Positions 7,740 through 18,211 of a stretch of 64,000 nucleotides of DNA are shown here, piece by piece. Below the pieces are notes generated by a model that was given only the letters and a program-made list of their open reading frames with translations, had not been told where the DNA came from and did no database searches. Each line of letters starts with the position of its first letter. Position 1 is the stretch's first letter. Made by a program: the position numbers and the translations under genes. The stretch comes from Chloroflexota bacterium (GTDB lineage: Bacteria; Chloroflexota; UBA11872; UBA12225; JAJDUF01). Location: assembly GCA_022826725.1 (NCBI GenBank), contig JAJDUF010000015.1, positions 36,660 to 100,659 of the forward strand. The letters run 5' to 3'.

Positions 7740-8969
7740 TTAGCGGGTCCCTATGCCGAGCGTGGACTCCAGCCGGCGGCTCGCGTAGGACATGCCGAAG
7801 GTAAACACCCAGAATACCACCGCCAGGAACACGTACACCTCGCGCTGCGAGAGCAGCCACTCCGGGTTGGCCGACAGGATGTTCCGGCCAATACCGACAA
7901 TATCGTGCAGTCCGACGATGACGACCAGGCTGGTGTCCTTGAAGAGGCCGATGAATTGGCCCACGATGGCAGGAATCACGGCCCGCAGCGCTTGCGGCAT
8001 GACGATGAAGGTCGTCGTGTTTACACCGCCAAGCCCTAACGCCTTGGCGGCCTCGATCTGGCCCGTCGGCACCGACTGTAGCCCCGCGCGGACGTTCTCG
8101 GCCGTGTACGCGGCACTGAAGATGGTGATGGCCAGGAAAGCGCGTGTGATGCGGTCAATGGGCAGATTTTCGGGAAGAATGAGCGGGAGAATCACTTGAC
8201 CCATAAAGAGGAGTGTCACCAGCGGCACGCCGCGAACTCCTTCGATGAATATGGTGCATAGCACGCTCAGGACGGGAAGGTTGCTACGGCGGCCCAGAGC
8301 CAGCAGCACGCCCAGCGGGAAGGAGGCCACAATACCCAAGACGGCCAAGAGGAAGGTCAGCAGCAACCCGCCCCAAGCGTTCGTCTCGACGAGGGGTAGC
8401 CAACTGACGCCCTCGAACCCGCGCAGCAGCACGAGGATGGCGGCGAAAGACAGCACCCAGGACAGCACGAGCCAGCGTGTCTGCAGTGAGCGCCCTCGAA
8501 ACAGGTAATACCCGACGACGACGGCCACCGAGACAGCCACAAGCTGGTTGCAAGCCGCGATGGATACGATACCCAAGGATAAAACGATCTCCGAGAAAAG
8601 GAATACCAGCGCCGCGAGGCCGAACCCAATGGCGATGGTGCGAGCAAACATACTCATCACGCTGCTGGCCCCGGTACCCCAGGCGACCCCGAACAGGAAG
8701 GCAAGCCACACGACTCCCAGGCTGACGCGCCACACCTGCTCCGGGGGATATTGGCCCACGGAAAAGAGCTTCAGGTTTTCGGTGATGACGCTCCAGTCGG
8801 CATCCAGGAAGATCCAGCCCAGACCCGTCCACAAAGCGAGGCCGATCAAGCCGAAGGCCAGTACCGAGAGCAACGTGTTGTACCAGGTGCTCAGGAGGTT
8901 GCCGCGCACCCAGCCCAGCACCCCTACACTGGTCCTCGGCGGATCGAGGACGGCCGTCGCGGTACTCAC
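7740..8969 (-). CDS. aapM: Amino acid ABC transporter permease (AapM type)
   Basis: A 409-residue inner-membrane permease with about eight hydrophobic segments and the binding-protein-dependent permease signature (EAAKALGLGGVNTTTFIVMP) near the C terminus. The long N-terminal membrane region before the permease core is typical of AapM/BztC rather than of short GlnP-type permeases. The GTG at 8969 is chosen because GAGGAG lies seven bases upstream; the upstream TTG at 8984 would overlap the SD. It follows the aapQ stop by one base, suggesting tight coupling and a heterodimeric AapQM channel. Confidence 0.9.
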   Translation of the reverse strand: MSTATAVLDPPRTSVGVLGWVRGNLLSTWYNTLLSVLAFGLIGLALWTGLGWIFLDADWSVITENLKLFSVGQYPPEQVWRVSLGVVWLAFLFGVAWGTGASSVMSMFARTIAIGFGLAALVFLFSEIVLSLGIVSIAACNQLVAVSVAVVVGYYLFRGRSLQTRWLVLSWVLSFAAILVLLRGFEGVSWLPLVETNAWGGLLLTFLLAVLGIVASFPLGVLLALGRRSNLPVLSVLCTIFIEGVRGVPLVTLLFMGQVILPLILPENLPIDRITRAFLAITIFSAAYTAENVRAGLQSVPTGQIEAAKALGLGGVNTTTFIVMPQALRAVIPAIVGQFIGLFKDTSLVVIVGLHDIVGIGRNILSANPEWLLSQREVYVFLAVVFWVFTFGMSYASRRLESTLGIGTR

Positions 8970-8970
8970 G

Positions 8971-10164
8971 CTAACGCTCCTCAAACCGCACGCGGCGGTT
9001 ATAGATGTTCCCGATCAGGGCATAGGTCAGGCTCATCGCTAAGTAGGAGATCATCAGCAGCAGGAAGATGGGCACGGCGCGACCGGCCTGGTTGACCATG
9101 ATTCTGCCCACACTGAACAGATCCGGGTAGCCGATGGCAATAGCCAGGCTGGAATTCTTGGTGAGGTTGAGATACTGACTAATCAGTGGCGGGATGATGA
9201 CGCGCAGCGCCTGGGGGAAAACCACGAACCGGAGCGTTTGCAGGGCGGTCAACCCGAGCGCCCTAGAGGCCTCGGTCTGCCCGCGCCGCACCGAGTTAAT
9301 CCCGCCCCGGACGACCTCCGCGATGAACGCGGCCGTGTAGACGACCAGCCCGATCAGCAGGGACGCGAACTCCGGGGTCAGGCGCAGCCCGCCCTCGTAG
9401 TTGAAGCGGCCCAGCTCCGGAGCATTGCGCATTAAGGGACTGTCCGGCATGAGTATCCACGCCAGGACCGGGACCACCACTACGATGGCGACGGCTACCG
9501 ATAACGGGTAGGTAGACCTACCGACACGCGACTCGACGCGCGACAGGACGACGGCCACGACCACGGCTACCACCACAGCGACCAGCAGGAGCACCAGCCA
9601 TGGAACAAAAGCAGCCGTGGGATCGCCCCATATCATGTAGATGCCCCGGTTATTGAGGATGATCGGACCGGGCCATTGGATACTCTCCTGCACGCTCGGC
9701 AGGAGTTGGAAGACGCCGAAGTACCAGAAGAAGAGCTGGACCAGGAGTGGAACGTTCCGGAAGATCTCGACGTACACTATGGCGATCCGGCGCACCAGCC
9801 AGTTGGTGGATACGCCACAGACACCGATAAAGATGCCGAGGATGGTGGCCAGAATGACCCCCGAGATGGCCACCTTGAGCGTGTTCAGTATCCCGACACC
9901 AAAAGCATACAGAAAGGTGTCGGACTCCTCGTACTCGATGACCGACTCCGCGATGGGGAATCCGGCCTCCTCCCGCAGGAAGTCGAAACCTAAGGAGAAG
10001 CCGCGCTCATTGGCGGCGGCCACCACCTGCGTGAAAATGAAGAGAACAAGACCGACAACGAGCACCGCGGAGACGATCTGCGTGAGGGCGCGGAGCACGC
10101 GCACGTCGCGCCAGAGGGGGATATCGCCAAAGGAGAGCATCAGGGGAAAACGCTTACCACTCAC
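8971..10164 (-). CDS. aapQ: Amino acid ABC transporter permease (AapQ type)
   Basis: A 397-residue permease, partner of AapM. The EIFRNVPLLVQLFFWYFGVF segment near residue 125 and the C-terminal loop TEASRALGLTALQTLRFVVF are diagnostic of the AapQ/BztB branch. The large loop between the first and later helices is expected in this branch. The start is a GTG with a weak G-rich SD. A 236-base gap with a strong hairpin separates it from aapJ. Confidence 0.9.
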   Translation of the reverse strand: MSGKRFPLMLSFGDIPLWRDVRVLRALTQIVSAVLVVGLVLFIFTQVVAAANERGFSLGFDFLREEAGFPIAESVIEYEESDTFLYAFGVGILNTLKVAISGVILATILGIFIGVCGVSTNWLVRRIAIVYVEIFRNVPLLVQLFFWYFGVFQLLPSVQESIQWPGPIILNNRGIYMIWGDPTAAFVPWLVLLLVAVVVAVVVAVVLSRVESRVGRSTYPLSVAVAIVVVVPVLAWILMPDSPLMRNAPELGRFNYEGGLRLTPEFASLLIGLVVYTAAFIAEVVRGGINSVRRGQTEASRALGLTALQTLRFVVFPQALRVIIPPLISQYLNLTKNSSLAIAIGYPDLFSVGRIMVNQAGRAVPIFLLLMISYLAMSLTYALIGNIYNRRVRFEER

Positions 10165-10305
10165 GTATAGCCACCCCCAACCGCAGTCATTCCGGGAACT
10201 TCCCCGCCGTGACTAGCACAGCGGCGGCCGCACAGAGCAGTGCCATGCACGGCTAGCGTAATGGGAATGCTCCCCGCAGCCGCACACTACCATCAATACA
10301 ACAGT

Positions 10306-10354
10306 CCTGTCCGGGCAAGGCCTACGAGCATTTTCGTAGGCTCACCCGGACAGG
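10306..10354. terminator. Two-tier hairpin between aapJ and aapQ
   Basis: Outer stem CCTGTCCGGG (10306-10315) pairs perfectly with CCCGGACAGG (10345-10354); inner stem GCCTACGA (10320-10327) pairs with TCGTAGGC (10334-10341). No U-run follows on the transcribed strand, so it is more likely an mRNA-stabilising or attenuating structure that keeps the binding protein more abundant than the permeases. Confidence 0.6.
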
Positions 10355-10399
10355 ATATACGTCAGCCGGTGGAACGCGCCACCCGCTTCCGCCGTGTTA

Positions 10400-11542
10400 C
10401 TAGCGCAGCGGCGGGGCGTAGATCAACCCGCCCTTGGTCCACAGCTCGTTGATGCCCCGCGGCAGGCCCAGGCCCTCCGTCCCCAGATAGCGCTCGTAGA
10501 CCTCGCCGTAGTTGCCGACGGCCTTGAGCACATCCACGGCGAAGGTCTTCTTGAGACCCAAGTCGGATTGGCCGAACTCGCCTTCCGTGCCCAGCATCCG
10601 CCGGATCTGGATGTTCTCGTGGTTCACCATCTGATCAACGTTGGCCATCGTGACCCCGAACGCCTCCGCGTTGATCAAGACGTACAGCACCGTCTTCACC
10701 AAGTCCAGCCACTGGTCGTCGCCGTGCGGCACGACCGTCGTCAGCGGCTCCTCGGAGATCGTTTCGGGGAGCACAACATGGTCATCGGGGTTCTGCAGCC
10801 CACTCCTGAGGGCCGCCAACTGCGACCTGTCGTTGGTAAAGGCATCGCAGCGACCCTGCTCGTAGGCGCTGACCACGGCCGCCGTGTTCTCGAAGACGAC
10901 GGCTTCCAGCTCCATGCTGTTCTGCCGGAAGTAGTCCGCCAGGTTCAGCTCGGTCGTCGTCCCGCTCGTCACGCAGACGGAGGTGCCACCCAGCTTCAGG
11001 GCGCTGTCAATGTTCTTGTCTTTGCGGACCATGAAGCCCTGGCCATCGTAGAAGGTCACGACGGTGTAGTTGCCCCACTGCGAATCGCGCGTGGTGGTCC
11101 ACGTCACCGTGCGGGCCAGCATGTCTACGTCGCCCGACTGGATCGTGGGACCGCGCTCGGCGGCCGAGATGGGAATGACTTCCACGGCATCACCGTTACC
11201 GAAGATAGCCGCGGCTACCGCCCGGCACAGGTCAATGTCAAACCCGATGTTGCGGCCACTGGAGTCCAGGAAGCCGTAGCCGGGGACATCGGTCCGGCTG
11301 GCGCACACGAGCCGCCCGCGGGCCATCACGGTCTCCAGCCGACTGGTGGCCGCCGCCGGCTGCGCGGAAATCTGCGCCTGCAACTGCGCGATCTGGGAAT
11401 CCTTGCTGGCCAACTGCTCTTGCAGTGCAGCCACATCTGCGTGAGCCTCGTCTTCGTGGTCATCGCTGCTCATCAGATCGCACCCCAGTAGGACGAATGC
11501 GAGCGCAGCGATGAGCATCAAGCGGATACTGTGTTTCAACAC
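10400..11542 (-). CDS. aapJ: Amino acid-binding lipoprotein of ABC transporter
   Basis: A 380-residue substrate-binding protein for the Aap system. It starts at GTG 11542 with AAGGAG upstream. A signal peptide ends in the lipobox LLGC (Cys21), so it should be lipid-anchored. Residues about 38-58 look like a short coiled-coil spacer (LQEQLASKDSQIAQLQAQI). The mature domain has the PBPb features GFDIDLCRAVAAAIFG and TWTTTRDSQWG seen in AapJ-type proteins. It is the first gene of the aap operon. The lipoprotein anchor suits a monoderm-like or Chloroflexota envelope. Confidence 0.92.
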   Translation of the reverse strand: MLKHSIRLMLIAALAFVLLGCDLMSSDDHEDEAHADVAALQEQLASKDSQIAQLQAQISAQPAAATSRLETVMARGRLVCASRTDVPGYGFLDSSGRNIGFDIDLCRAVAAAIFGNGDAVEVIPISAAERGPTIQSGDVDMLARTVTWTTTRDSQWGNYTVVTFYDGQGFMVRKDKNIDSALKLGGTSVCVTSGTTTELNLADYFRQNSMELEAVVFENTAAVVSAYEQGRCDAFTNDRSQLAALRSGLQNPDDHVVLPETISEEPLTTVVPHGDDQWLDLVKTVLYVLINAEAFGVTMANVDQMVNHENIQIRRMLGTEGEFGQSDLGLKKTFAVDVLKAVGNYGEVYERYLGTEGLGLPRGINELWTKGGLIYAPPLR

Positions 11543-11601
11543 GGTCGTCTCTCCTTCTCTACCTAATCCCTATGTGGTTACTGCGGCCGGTGAACTTATC
11601 T

Positions 11602-12009
11602 TCACTCGGCGGTGCGGCCGGCCGCAGGTGAGCGCCTCGATTGTAGTAGAGCAACAATCCCCAGTGCAACCCACGCCGGCAGTGACACGACCACCACGTA
11701 GACCAGCACGAACGGCCCCAGCAGGCCGCCCAGAATGAACGCCAGCACGGACAACGGGGCCAACACGATGGCGCAGACATACGCCGGCAACTGCACGCGG
11801 CGATGCAGGAGTACGACGGCCAGCGTCAGCGGGATACCACTCGGCCACCCGAGGACCACCAGTTGCACGAACGACATAGCATCCATCGTGACCATGCCCT
11901 CGACGCCGAACCGCAGCAGTGATACGAGCAGCACCGCGACCGGCAGCCACAGCGCGAACAAGATCGCGCGAACCAGAACCCCAGCAAACCCTGATGTACC
12001 CATGAACAC
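11602..12009 (-). CDS. Small four-helix membrane protein, unknown function
   Basis: A 135-residue protein that I do not recognise. It has four strongly hydrophobic segments (near residues 12-32, 45-65, 72-98 and 100-122) and short charged loops. The N terminus MFMGTSGF follows a leader with AAAGGGGG. It lies upstream of aapJ on the same strand with a 60-base gap and could be cotranscribed, but nothing links it functionally to the transporter. Confidence 0.6.
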   Translation of the reverse strand: MFMGTSGFAGVLVRAILFALWLPVAVLLVSLLRFGVEGMVTMDAMSFVQLVVLGWPSGIPLTLAVVLLHRRVQLPAYVCAIVLAPLSVLAFILGGLLGPFVLVYVVVVSLPAWVALGIVALLQSRRSPAAGRTAE

Positions 12010-12016
12010 CCCCTTT

Positions 12017-12054
12017 CCTAGCGCAAAGTGCTAGGACCTTGCCGGTCAGACCGG
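12017..12054. promoter_or_regulatory. Two adjacent short inverted repeats, possible operator
   Basis: CCTAGC-N7-GCTAGG (12017-12035) and the 13-base palindrome CCGGTC-A-GACCGG (12042-12054) sit just upstream of the membrane-protein gene in a 291-bp divergent gap. They look like regulator-binding sites, but the regulator is unknown. Confidence 0.35.
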
Positions 12055-12220
12055 TATTGGTGCGAGTGCGGCGCTAGCGGCAGTGTAGCAAGCGCAATCA
12101 CCGCCGGCAAAACACCAGTGTTTGAATTGGCCGCGGTATCCTGAGTTCCAAAGCCCCCGACTCCGCTACCACCCCCGTCCATTGTAGGAGTTCCGAGGAA
12201 GCGGGTCACATGGGGCCCAG

Positions 12221-12249
12221 TTGACACCCTAGCGCGCCCAGCCTATGCT
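12221..12249 (+). promoter_or_regulatory. Sigma70-type promoter of the uxuA-like gene
   Basis: TTGACA (12221-12226), a 17-base spacer, then TATGCT (12244-12249). The ATG at 12301 follows a GAGAGGAGG ribosome site. Confidence 0.8.
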
Positions 12250-12300
12250 CGACTCGTATCCGCCCGGGTAGAGTTGAGCGATCGTTGAGAGGAGGCCGTC

Positions 12301-13290
<990 letters not shown>

Positions 13291-13379
13291 TGGGCACTGC
13301 GAACCGCAATGGTCAAGTGCCCAGGATGAACCGCAGCGTGACGGTTCTCGATTTTGCCCAGTTTGGTATGGCGCGGCGC

Positions 13380-14405
<1,026 letters not shown>

Positions 14406-14583
14406 TTATGTGGTTAAGTGATTAAACGGGAAAGTCAGGCCGGCGTAAGCCTGGTAGAAGTACGACCTTCCGTGTACCCCTGTAACCTCGACCTCCCCAT
14501 CTTTAGGAGATTCCGCCGGAGGCGGACGAGCGAGGCTCGATCATCAAGGCGCCGGCAAGTGTAGCACGGGTAGCAGCCAGCGA

Positions 14584-15915
14584 TCAGCCGTCAGCCGCCA
14601 GCCGCGTGCGGACAAGCTCATAGAGCAGCACGCCGGCGGCCACCCCCACGTTCAAGGACGACTGACCGGGCGCCATCGGGATGCGAACCCGGTCCGTACA
14701 GGCGGCGAGGATCGCGGGCCGAATCCCGGTGCTCTCGTTGCCGACCACCAGTGCGACCGGCGGCCGGAGCGTGAGACTATACAGGTCGGCCGACGCTTCT
14801 ACCGTCGTACCGACCAGCGCAAACCCGGCCCTCTTCAGCCGATGGAAGAACCCGGGCGGGTCGGCGCAGGTGTAGAGCGGCAGTCGCCCCATGGCGCCCC
14901 GCGCAGCTCGCACGCAATGCTTGTGAAAGGGGCTGGCGCTATCCGCTCCCAGCAGCACCACCGCTTCAACCCCGGCAGCATCGGCCGTGCGTAGGATCAT
15001 GCCGAGATTGGCCGGGTTGGCGACACAATCGGCAATCAGCAGCACGGCGCGGGACGAGCAGTGCAGCTGCGCGGCGTCGCGCACGTCCACATGCACGGCC
15101 GCAACCACCCAGGGCAAGGGCCGCGTTGCCGTCACCGTGCCCATGATGCCTTTACTGACCCGCTGATGAGTAACGTGCTCACCCTCGGCCTGCTCCAGAA
15201 GGGCCGGCCCCTCCGGCTGGGTCAGCAGCTCCTCGGTATACAGGAGGCCCAAGACGGGCAATCCGTCGGCGAGTGCCCGCCGCACCAGCAGCGGCTCCTC
15301 AATGCTCAAGCATTGCCTTTCGGAGCGGCCCTTGATGGTCAGCAGTTCCCGGAAGGAAGCGACGGCCGGGTCACGGCGCTGCCGGCGGGGCCGCGGCACG
15401 GCCGGCGCCCGTGCGCTCCAGTCCACCGCCGCCGCGTCGGACGAACGCTGGTTACGGGCAGAGGGCGCGGCGGTGGCAGCCGGCTCGATGCGGCCGCTGC
15501 CGCGCTTGATCCCCCGGTAGGCTGTCTGGCCGGGCAGTGCATCACCGTCCAGCAGCTCTGCCAGCGTGGGCAGCATCCACGCCGCCGCGTAGGACAAATG
15601 GCCGACCTGGCCCCGTGGAAACGCCAGTAATAGCTCACGCAGGACGCGCTCGTTCGTGGCCGCGATGCCTGCCTGGAGATCGGCGTCAGCAGTGGCCGCC
15701 GGCGTGAGAATCAGCACCCCTTCCAGCTCGGTCCAGCCCGCAGCGAACACGCGATAGGCCCGGCGCCACCGACCGGTCCGACGGTACTCGGCATAGGCGT
15801 CGGCGAGACCGGCATCGAGCGCGCTGCCCCCCGGCTCGGCGAGCAAGCAATCGCGCCGCTCGGCCTGCCGAACGAACGCCAGCACCGCAGCATAGTCGGT
15901 CGTCTCCGCATCCAT
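14584..15915 (-). CDS. TrmH/SpoU-family RNA 2'-O-methyltransferase with N-terminal extension
   Basis: The last 260 residues are a SpoU methyltransferase: substrate-binding domain (ERQCLSIEEPLLVRRAL), then motif 1 CVANPANLGMILRTADAAGV, motif 2 ALVVGNESTG and motif 3 RIPMAPGQSSLNVGVAAGVL, the knotted AdoMet site. It should 2'-O-methylate rRNA or tRNA. About 190 extra N-terminal residues precede this; they are Ala/Arg-rich with a disordered basic stretch before the methylase part and are not recognised. I chose ATG 15915, since a TACACT -10 box just upstream implies a leaderless transcript; 15954 is possible. Confidence 0.85.
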   Translation of the reverse strand: MDAETTDYAAVLAFVRQAERRDCLLAEPGGSALDAGLADAYAEYRRTGRWRRAYRVFAAGWTELEGVLILTPAATADADLQAGIAATNERVLRELLLAFPRGQVGHLSYAAAWMLPTLAELLDGDALPGQTAYRGIKRGSGRIEPAATAAPSARNQRSSDAAAVDWSARAPAVPRPRRQRRDPAVASFRELLTIKGRSERQCLSIEEPLLVRRALADGLPVLGLLYTEELLTQPEGPALLEQAEGEHVTHQRVSKGIMGTVTATRPLPWVVAAVHVDVRDAAQLHCSSRAVLLIADCVANPANLGMILRTADAAGVEAVVLLGADSASPFHKHCVRAARGAMGRLPLYTCADPPGFFHRLKRAGFALVGTTVEASADLYSLTLRPPVALVVGNESTGIRPAILAACTDRVRIPMAPGQSSLNVGVAAGVLLYELVRTRLAADG

Positions 15916-15917
15916 AC

Positions 15918-16023
15918 TGCCCAGTGTAGCGCAGCGCTCATCTTTCATTCCCATGCAGGCGGGAACAAAGGCCGACCGTTGATAGCTGACTGCTAATGGC
16001 AGCGAGGCGTGCTACACTGGGCA
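15918..16023. promoter_or_regulatory. Divergent promoter region framed by a perfect 13-base inverted repeat
   Basis: GCTACACTGGGCA occurs at 16011-16023 on the plus strand and at 15930-15918 on the minus strand. Each copy contains TACACT placed as a -10 box: the plus copy is an extended -10 (TGCTACACT) for parA-ftsZ, the minus copy abuts the methyltransferase ATG. Good -35 boxes are not evident. Confidence 0.55.
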
Positions 16024-16076
16024 TCCGGTACACCCCTGGGTGTGGCGCTTTTTCCGGTCCGGGAATAGGGAAGGCT

Positions 16077-16838
16077 GTGGCACGCATCATCGCGGTGGCC
16101 AATCAAAAAGGGGGGGTGGGGAAAACCACAACCACCCTCAGCTTGGGCGCCGCGCTGGCGCATTGCAACCTGCGGGTGCTGCTGGTGGACCTGGACCCGC
16201 AGGGTAACCTCACCAGCGCCGTCGGCCACCGGCCCGCGGAGGATCAGACGGTCGCCGCGTCCCTCCTTAATCTCCGGGTGCCGTTTCCGGCAGTGCCTTT
16301 CGAGGAAAACGGCCAGGCCCTGTTCGATATTGCGCCGACCACCGCGGCGCTGGCAGCGGCCGAAGCGGCGCTCAGTGTGCGTATCGGCCGTGAGTTGCGC
16401 TTGCGAGACCAGCTTGCGCCTCTTACCAACCGCTACGACTACATCCTGATTGACACGCCACCGTCCCTGGGTCTGCTGACGATCAACGCCTTGGTGGCAG
16501 CGCAGGAAGTGATCGTCCCCACCGAAGCACGCTACTTCTCGCTCCAGGGACTCCAGCTGCTCAAGGCAAGCATCGAAGAAGTGCAGTACCTCAACGCCAA
16601 GCTGCACCTGGGCGGCATTCTGCTCTCCAAGCTCGACCGCCGTTTAAGGGAAGAGAAGGCGGTGGCGGCTTATCTGCGTGAGGAGTGGGGCGAGGCGGTG
16701 TTCACCACCGAGATTCGGTCCAACAGTAAAATCCTGGAGGCCGCCTCGGCGGGCCAGACCGTCTTTGCCGCACCGCAAGCGCGGCGAGCGGCGCAAATGT
16801 ATCGCGCGCTCGCGCAAGAGGTCATCGCGCGCGGCTAA
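16077..16838 (+). CDS. parA: ParA-family chromosome partitioning ATPase
   Basis: A 253-residue Walker-type ATPase (ParA/Soj). It has the deviant Walker A KGGVGKTTTT near residue 11, Walker A' LVDLDPQGN and Walker B ILIDTPPSLGLLT. It should bind DNA non-specifically with ATP and move ParB-bound origins or other cargo. GTG 16077 is chosen over ATG 15996 because the earlier codon lies upstream of the presumed transcription start and AGGGAAGG precedes the GTG. parB is not adjacent; ftsZ follows by 64 bases, so ParA could also belong to a MipZ-like division-site system, although no MipZ-specific feature is clear. Confidence 0.92.
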   Translation: MARIIAVANQKGGVGKTTTTLSLGAALAHCNLRVLLVDLDPQGNLTSAVGHRPAEDQTVAASLLNLRVPFPAVPFEENGQALFDIAPTTAALAAAEAALSVRIGRELRLRDQLAPLTNRYDYILIDTPPSLGLLTINALVAAQEVIVPTEARYFSLQGLQLLKASIEEVQYLNAKLHLGGILLSKLDRRLREEKAVAAYLREEWGEAVFTTEIRSNSKILEAASAGQTVFAAPQARRAAQMYRALAQEVIARG

Positions 16839-16902
16839 CGCCGTGGCGGGGGCAGGACCGCACCCCACCCACCGGGAGCGAGGGGCAGTACGGGAGGTAA
16901 GA

Positions 16903-18081
16903 ATGCCGGAGAAGCGACGCGCCGCCTTCCGTCCCGAACGCCTCCAACCCGCCGGGGCGCCCAACCCGATCATCCCACAGATCCTCGGTAGTCCCGACCC
17001 GGACGCGCAATCGGAAGGATTCACGGAGGTCCGGATCGTCGGCGTCGGGGGCGCCGGTATCAACGCCGTCGGGCGCATGATCGAAGCCGGGGTGAGCGGC
17101 GTGCGCTTCATCGCGGTCAATACCGATGCCCAAGCCCTCGGCCAGAGCGAGGCGCTGATCCAGGTGCAGATCGGGCGGCGCGCCACAGGTGCCAGGGGCA
17201 CCGGCGGCGATCCGGACCTCGGCGAGCGGGCCGCCGAGGAAAGCGAAGCCAGTCTCGAAGCGGTGCTGCGCGGCGCCCATCTGGTGTTCATCACCGCCGG
17301 TCTCGGCGGCGGCACCGGCACCGGCGCCGCTCCGGTGATCGCCAGCCTCGCGCGGCAGGCGGCAGCGCTGACCGTGGCGGTAGTGACCTTGCCGTTCACC
17401 TTTGAGGGCACCCGCCGGCGGCGAGTGGCCGAAGAGGGCCTCGAAGCGCTGCGCGAGCAGGTGGATGCGCTGATTGTCATTCCCAATGAGCGCCTGAGTC
17501 AGGTAGCCGACGCCAATATGTCCATCAAGGAAGCCTTCAACCTCGCCGACAACATGCTCCGCCACGGAGTCCAGGGGATCGCCGATCTGGTCACCGTCCC
17601 GGGGCTCATCAATCTCGACTTCAGCGACGTGCGGGCAGTGATGGAGCAGGCCGGCAACACGATGATGTCCATTGGCGAGCGCACCGGCAGCCGCCGGGCT
17701 ATCGAGGCGGCCCAAGCGGCGACGCAGAGCCACCTGCTCGATACCTCCATGCGCGGCGCGCGCGCGGCCCTCCTGAACATCACGGGCGGCCCCGACCTCA
17801 CGCTCGCGGAAGTGAACGAGGCAGCGCAGTTCGTGACCGAGCTCGCCGATCCTCAAGCGAACATCATTTTCGGCGCCGTCATTGATCCGCGCCTCCGGGA
17901 CACCGTCCGGGTCACGCTGATCGCCACGGGCATCGAGCAGGAGGCGCCACTATCACCAGGAGCGCCCCGTTCAACAGCGCCGCGCGCGGCGCCGCCCCCT
18001 ACCCGGACCGAGCGCGAGCCGCAGGCAGTCGCCACCGATAGCGTGGAAGTGCCGTCTTTCTTGCGCCGAGGGAGACGCTGA
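16903..18081 (+). CDS. ftsZ: Cell division protein FtsZ
   Basis: A 392-residue tubulin-like GTPase that forms the division ring. The N-terminal nucleotide fold begins VRIVGVGGAGINAVGRM near residue 45; the tubulin signature GGGTGTGAAPVIA is near residue 135. The T7 loop region LINLDFSDVRAVM is intact. A variable linker ends in VPSFLRRGRR, matching the conserved C-terminal peptide that binds FtsA/ZipA-type partners. The start has GGGAGGTAAG just upstream. It is downstream of parA and probably cotranscribed with it, unusual in that no mur/ftsA genes are next to it. Confidence 0.97.
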   Translation: MPEKRRAAFRPERLQPAGAPNPIIPQILGSPDPDAQSEGFTEVRIVGVGGAGINAVGRMIEAGVSGVRFIAVNTDAQALGQSEALIQVQIGRRATGARGTGGDPDLGERAAEESEASLEAVLRGAHLVFITAGLGGGTGTGAAPVIASLARQAAALTVAVVTLPFTFEGTRRRRVAEEGLEALREQVDALIVIPNERLSQVADANMSIKEAFNLADNMLRHGVQGIADLVTVPGLINLDFSDVRAVMEQAGNTMMSIGERTGSRRAIEAAQAATQSHLLDTSMRGARAALLNITGGPDLTLAEVNEAAQFVTELADPQANIIFGAVIDPRLRDTVRVTLIATGIEQEAPLSPGAPRSTAPRAAPPPTRTEREPQAVATDSVEVPSFLRRGRR

Positions 18082-18107
18082 TACCGGCCAACTCGGACCG
18101 GTGCGCT

Positions 18108-18147
18108 CCTCACCCCCGGCCCCCTCTCCACGTGTGGAGAGGGGGAG
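18108..18147. repeat. Family A palindromic repeat, reverse orientation
   Basis: CCTCACCCCCGGCCCCCTCTCC leads into CACGTGTGGAGAGGGGG. It sits between ftsZ and mqnD. Confidence 0.8.
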
Positions 18148-18211
18148 ACGGCGCGGCCAGAGCACCTATAGGGGCACCACTCACGCTCCACAGATGCACG
18201 AAGGAGCAGTA

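Noticed and set aside
10394..11491. A 365-codon plus-strand frame opposite aapJ
   Set aside because: It is antisense to an unmistakable solute-binding protein and shows no family motifs.
13292..13346. Weak hairpins between the convergent uxuA-like and gmd genes
   Set aside because: Stems of six to seven bases with large loops and no U-run; not enough to call a terminator.
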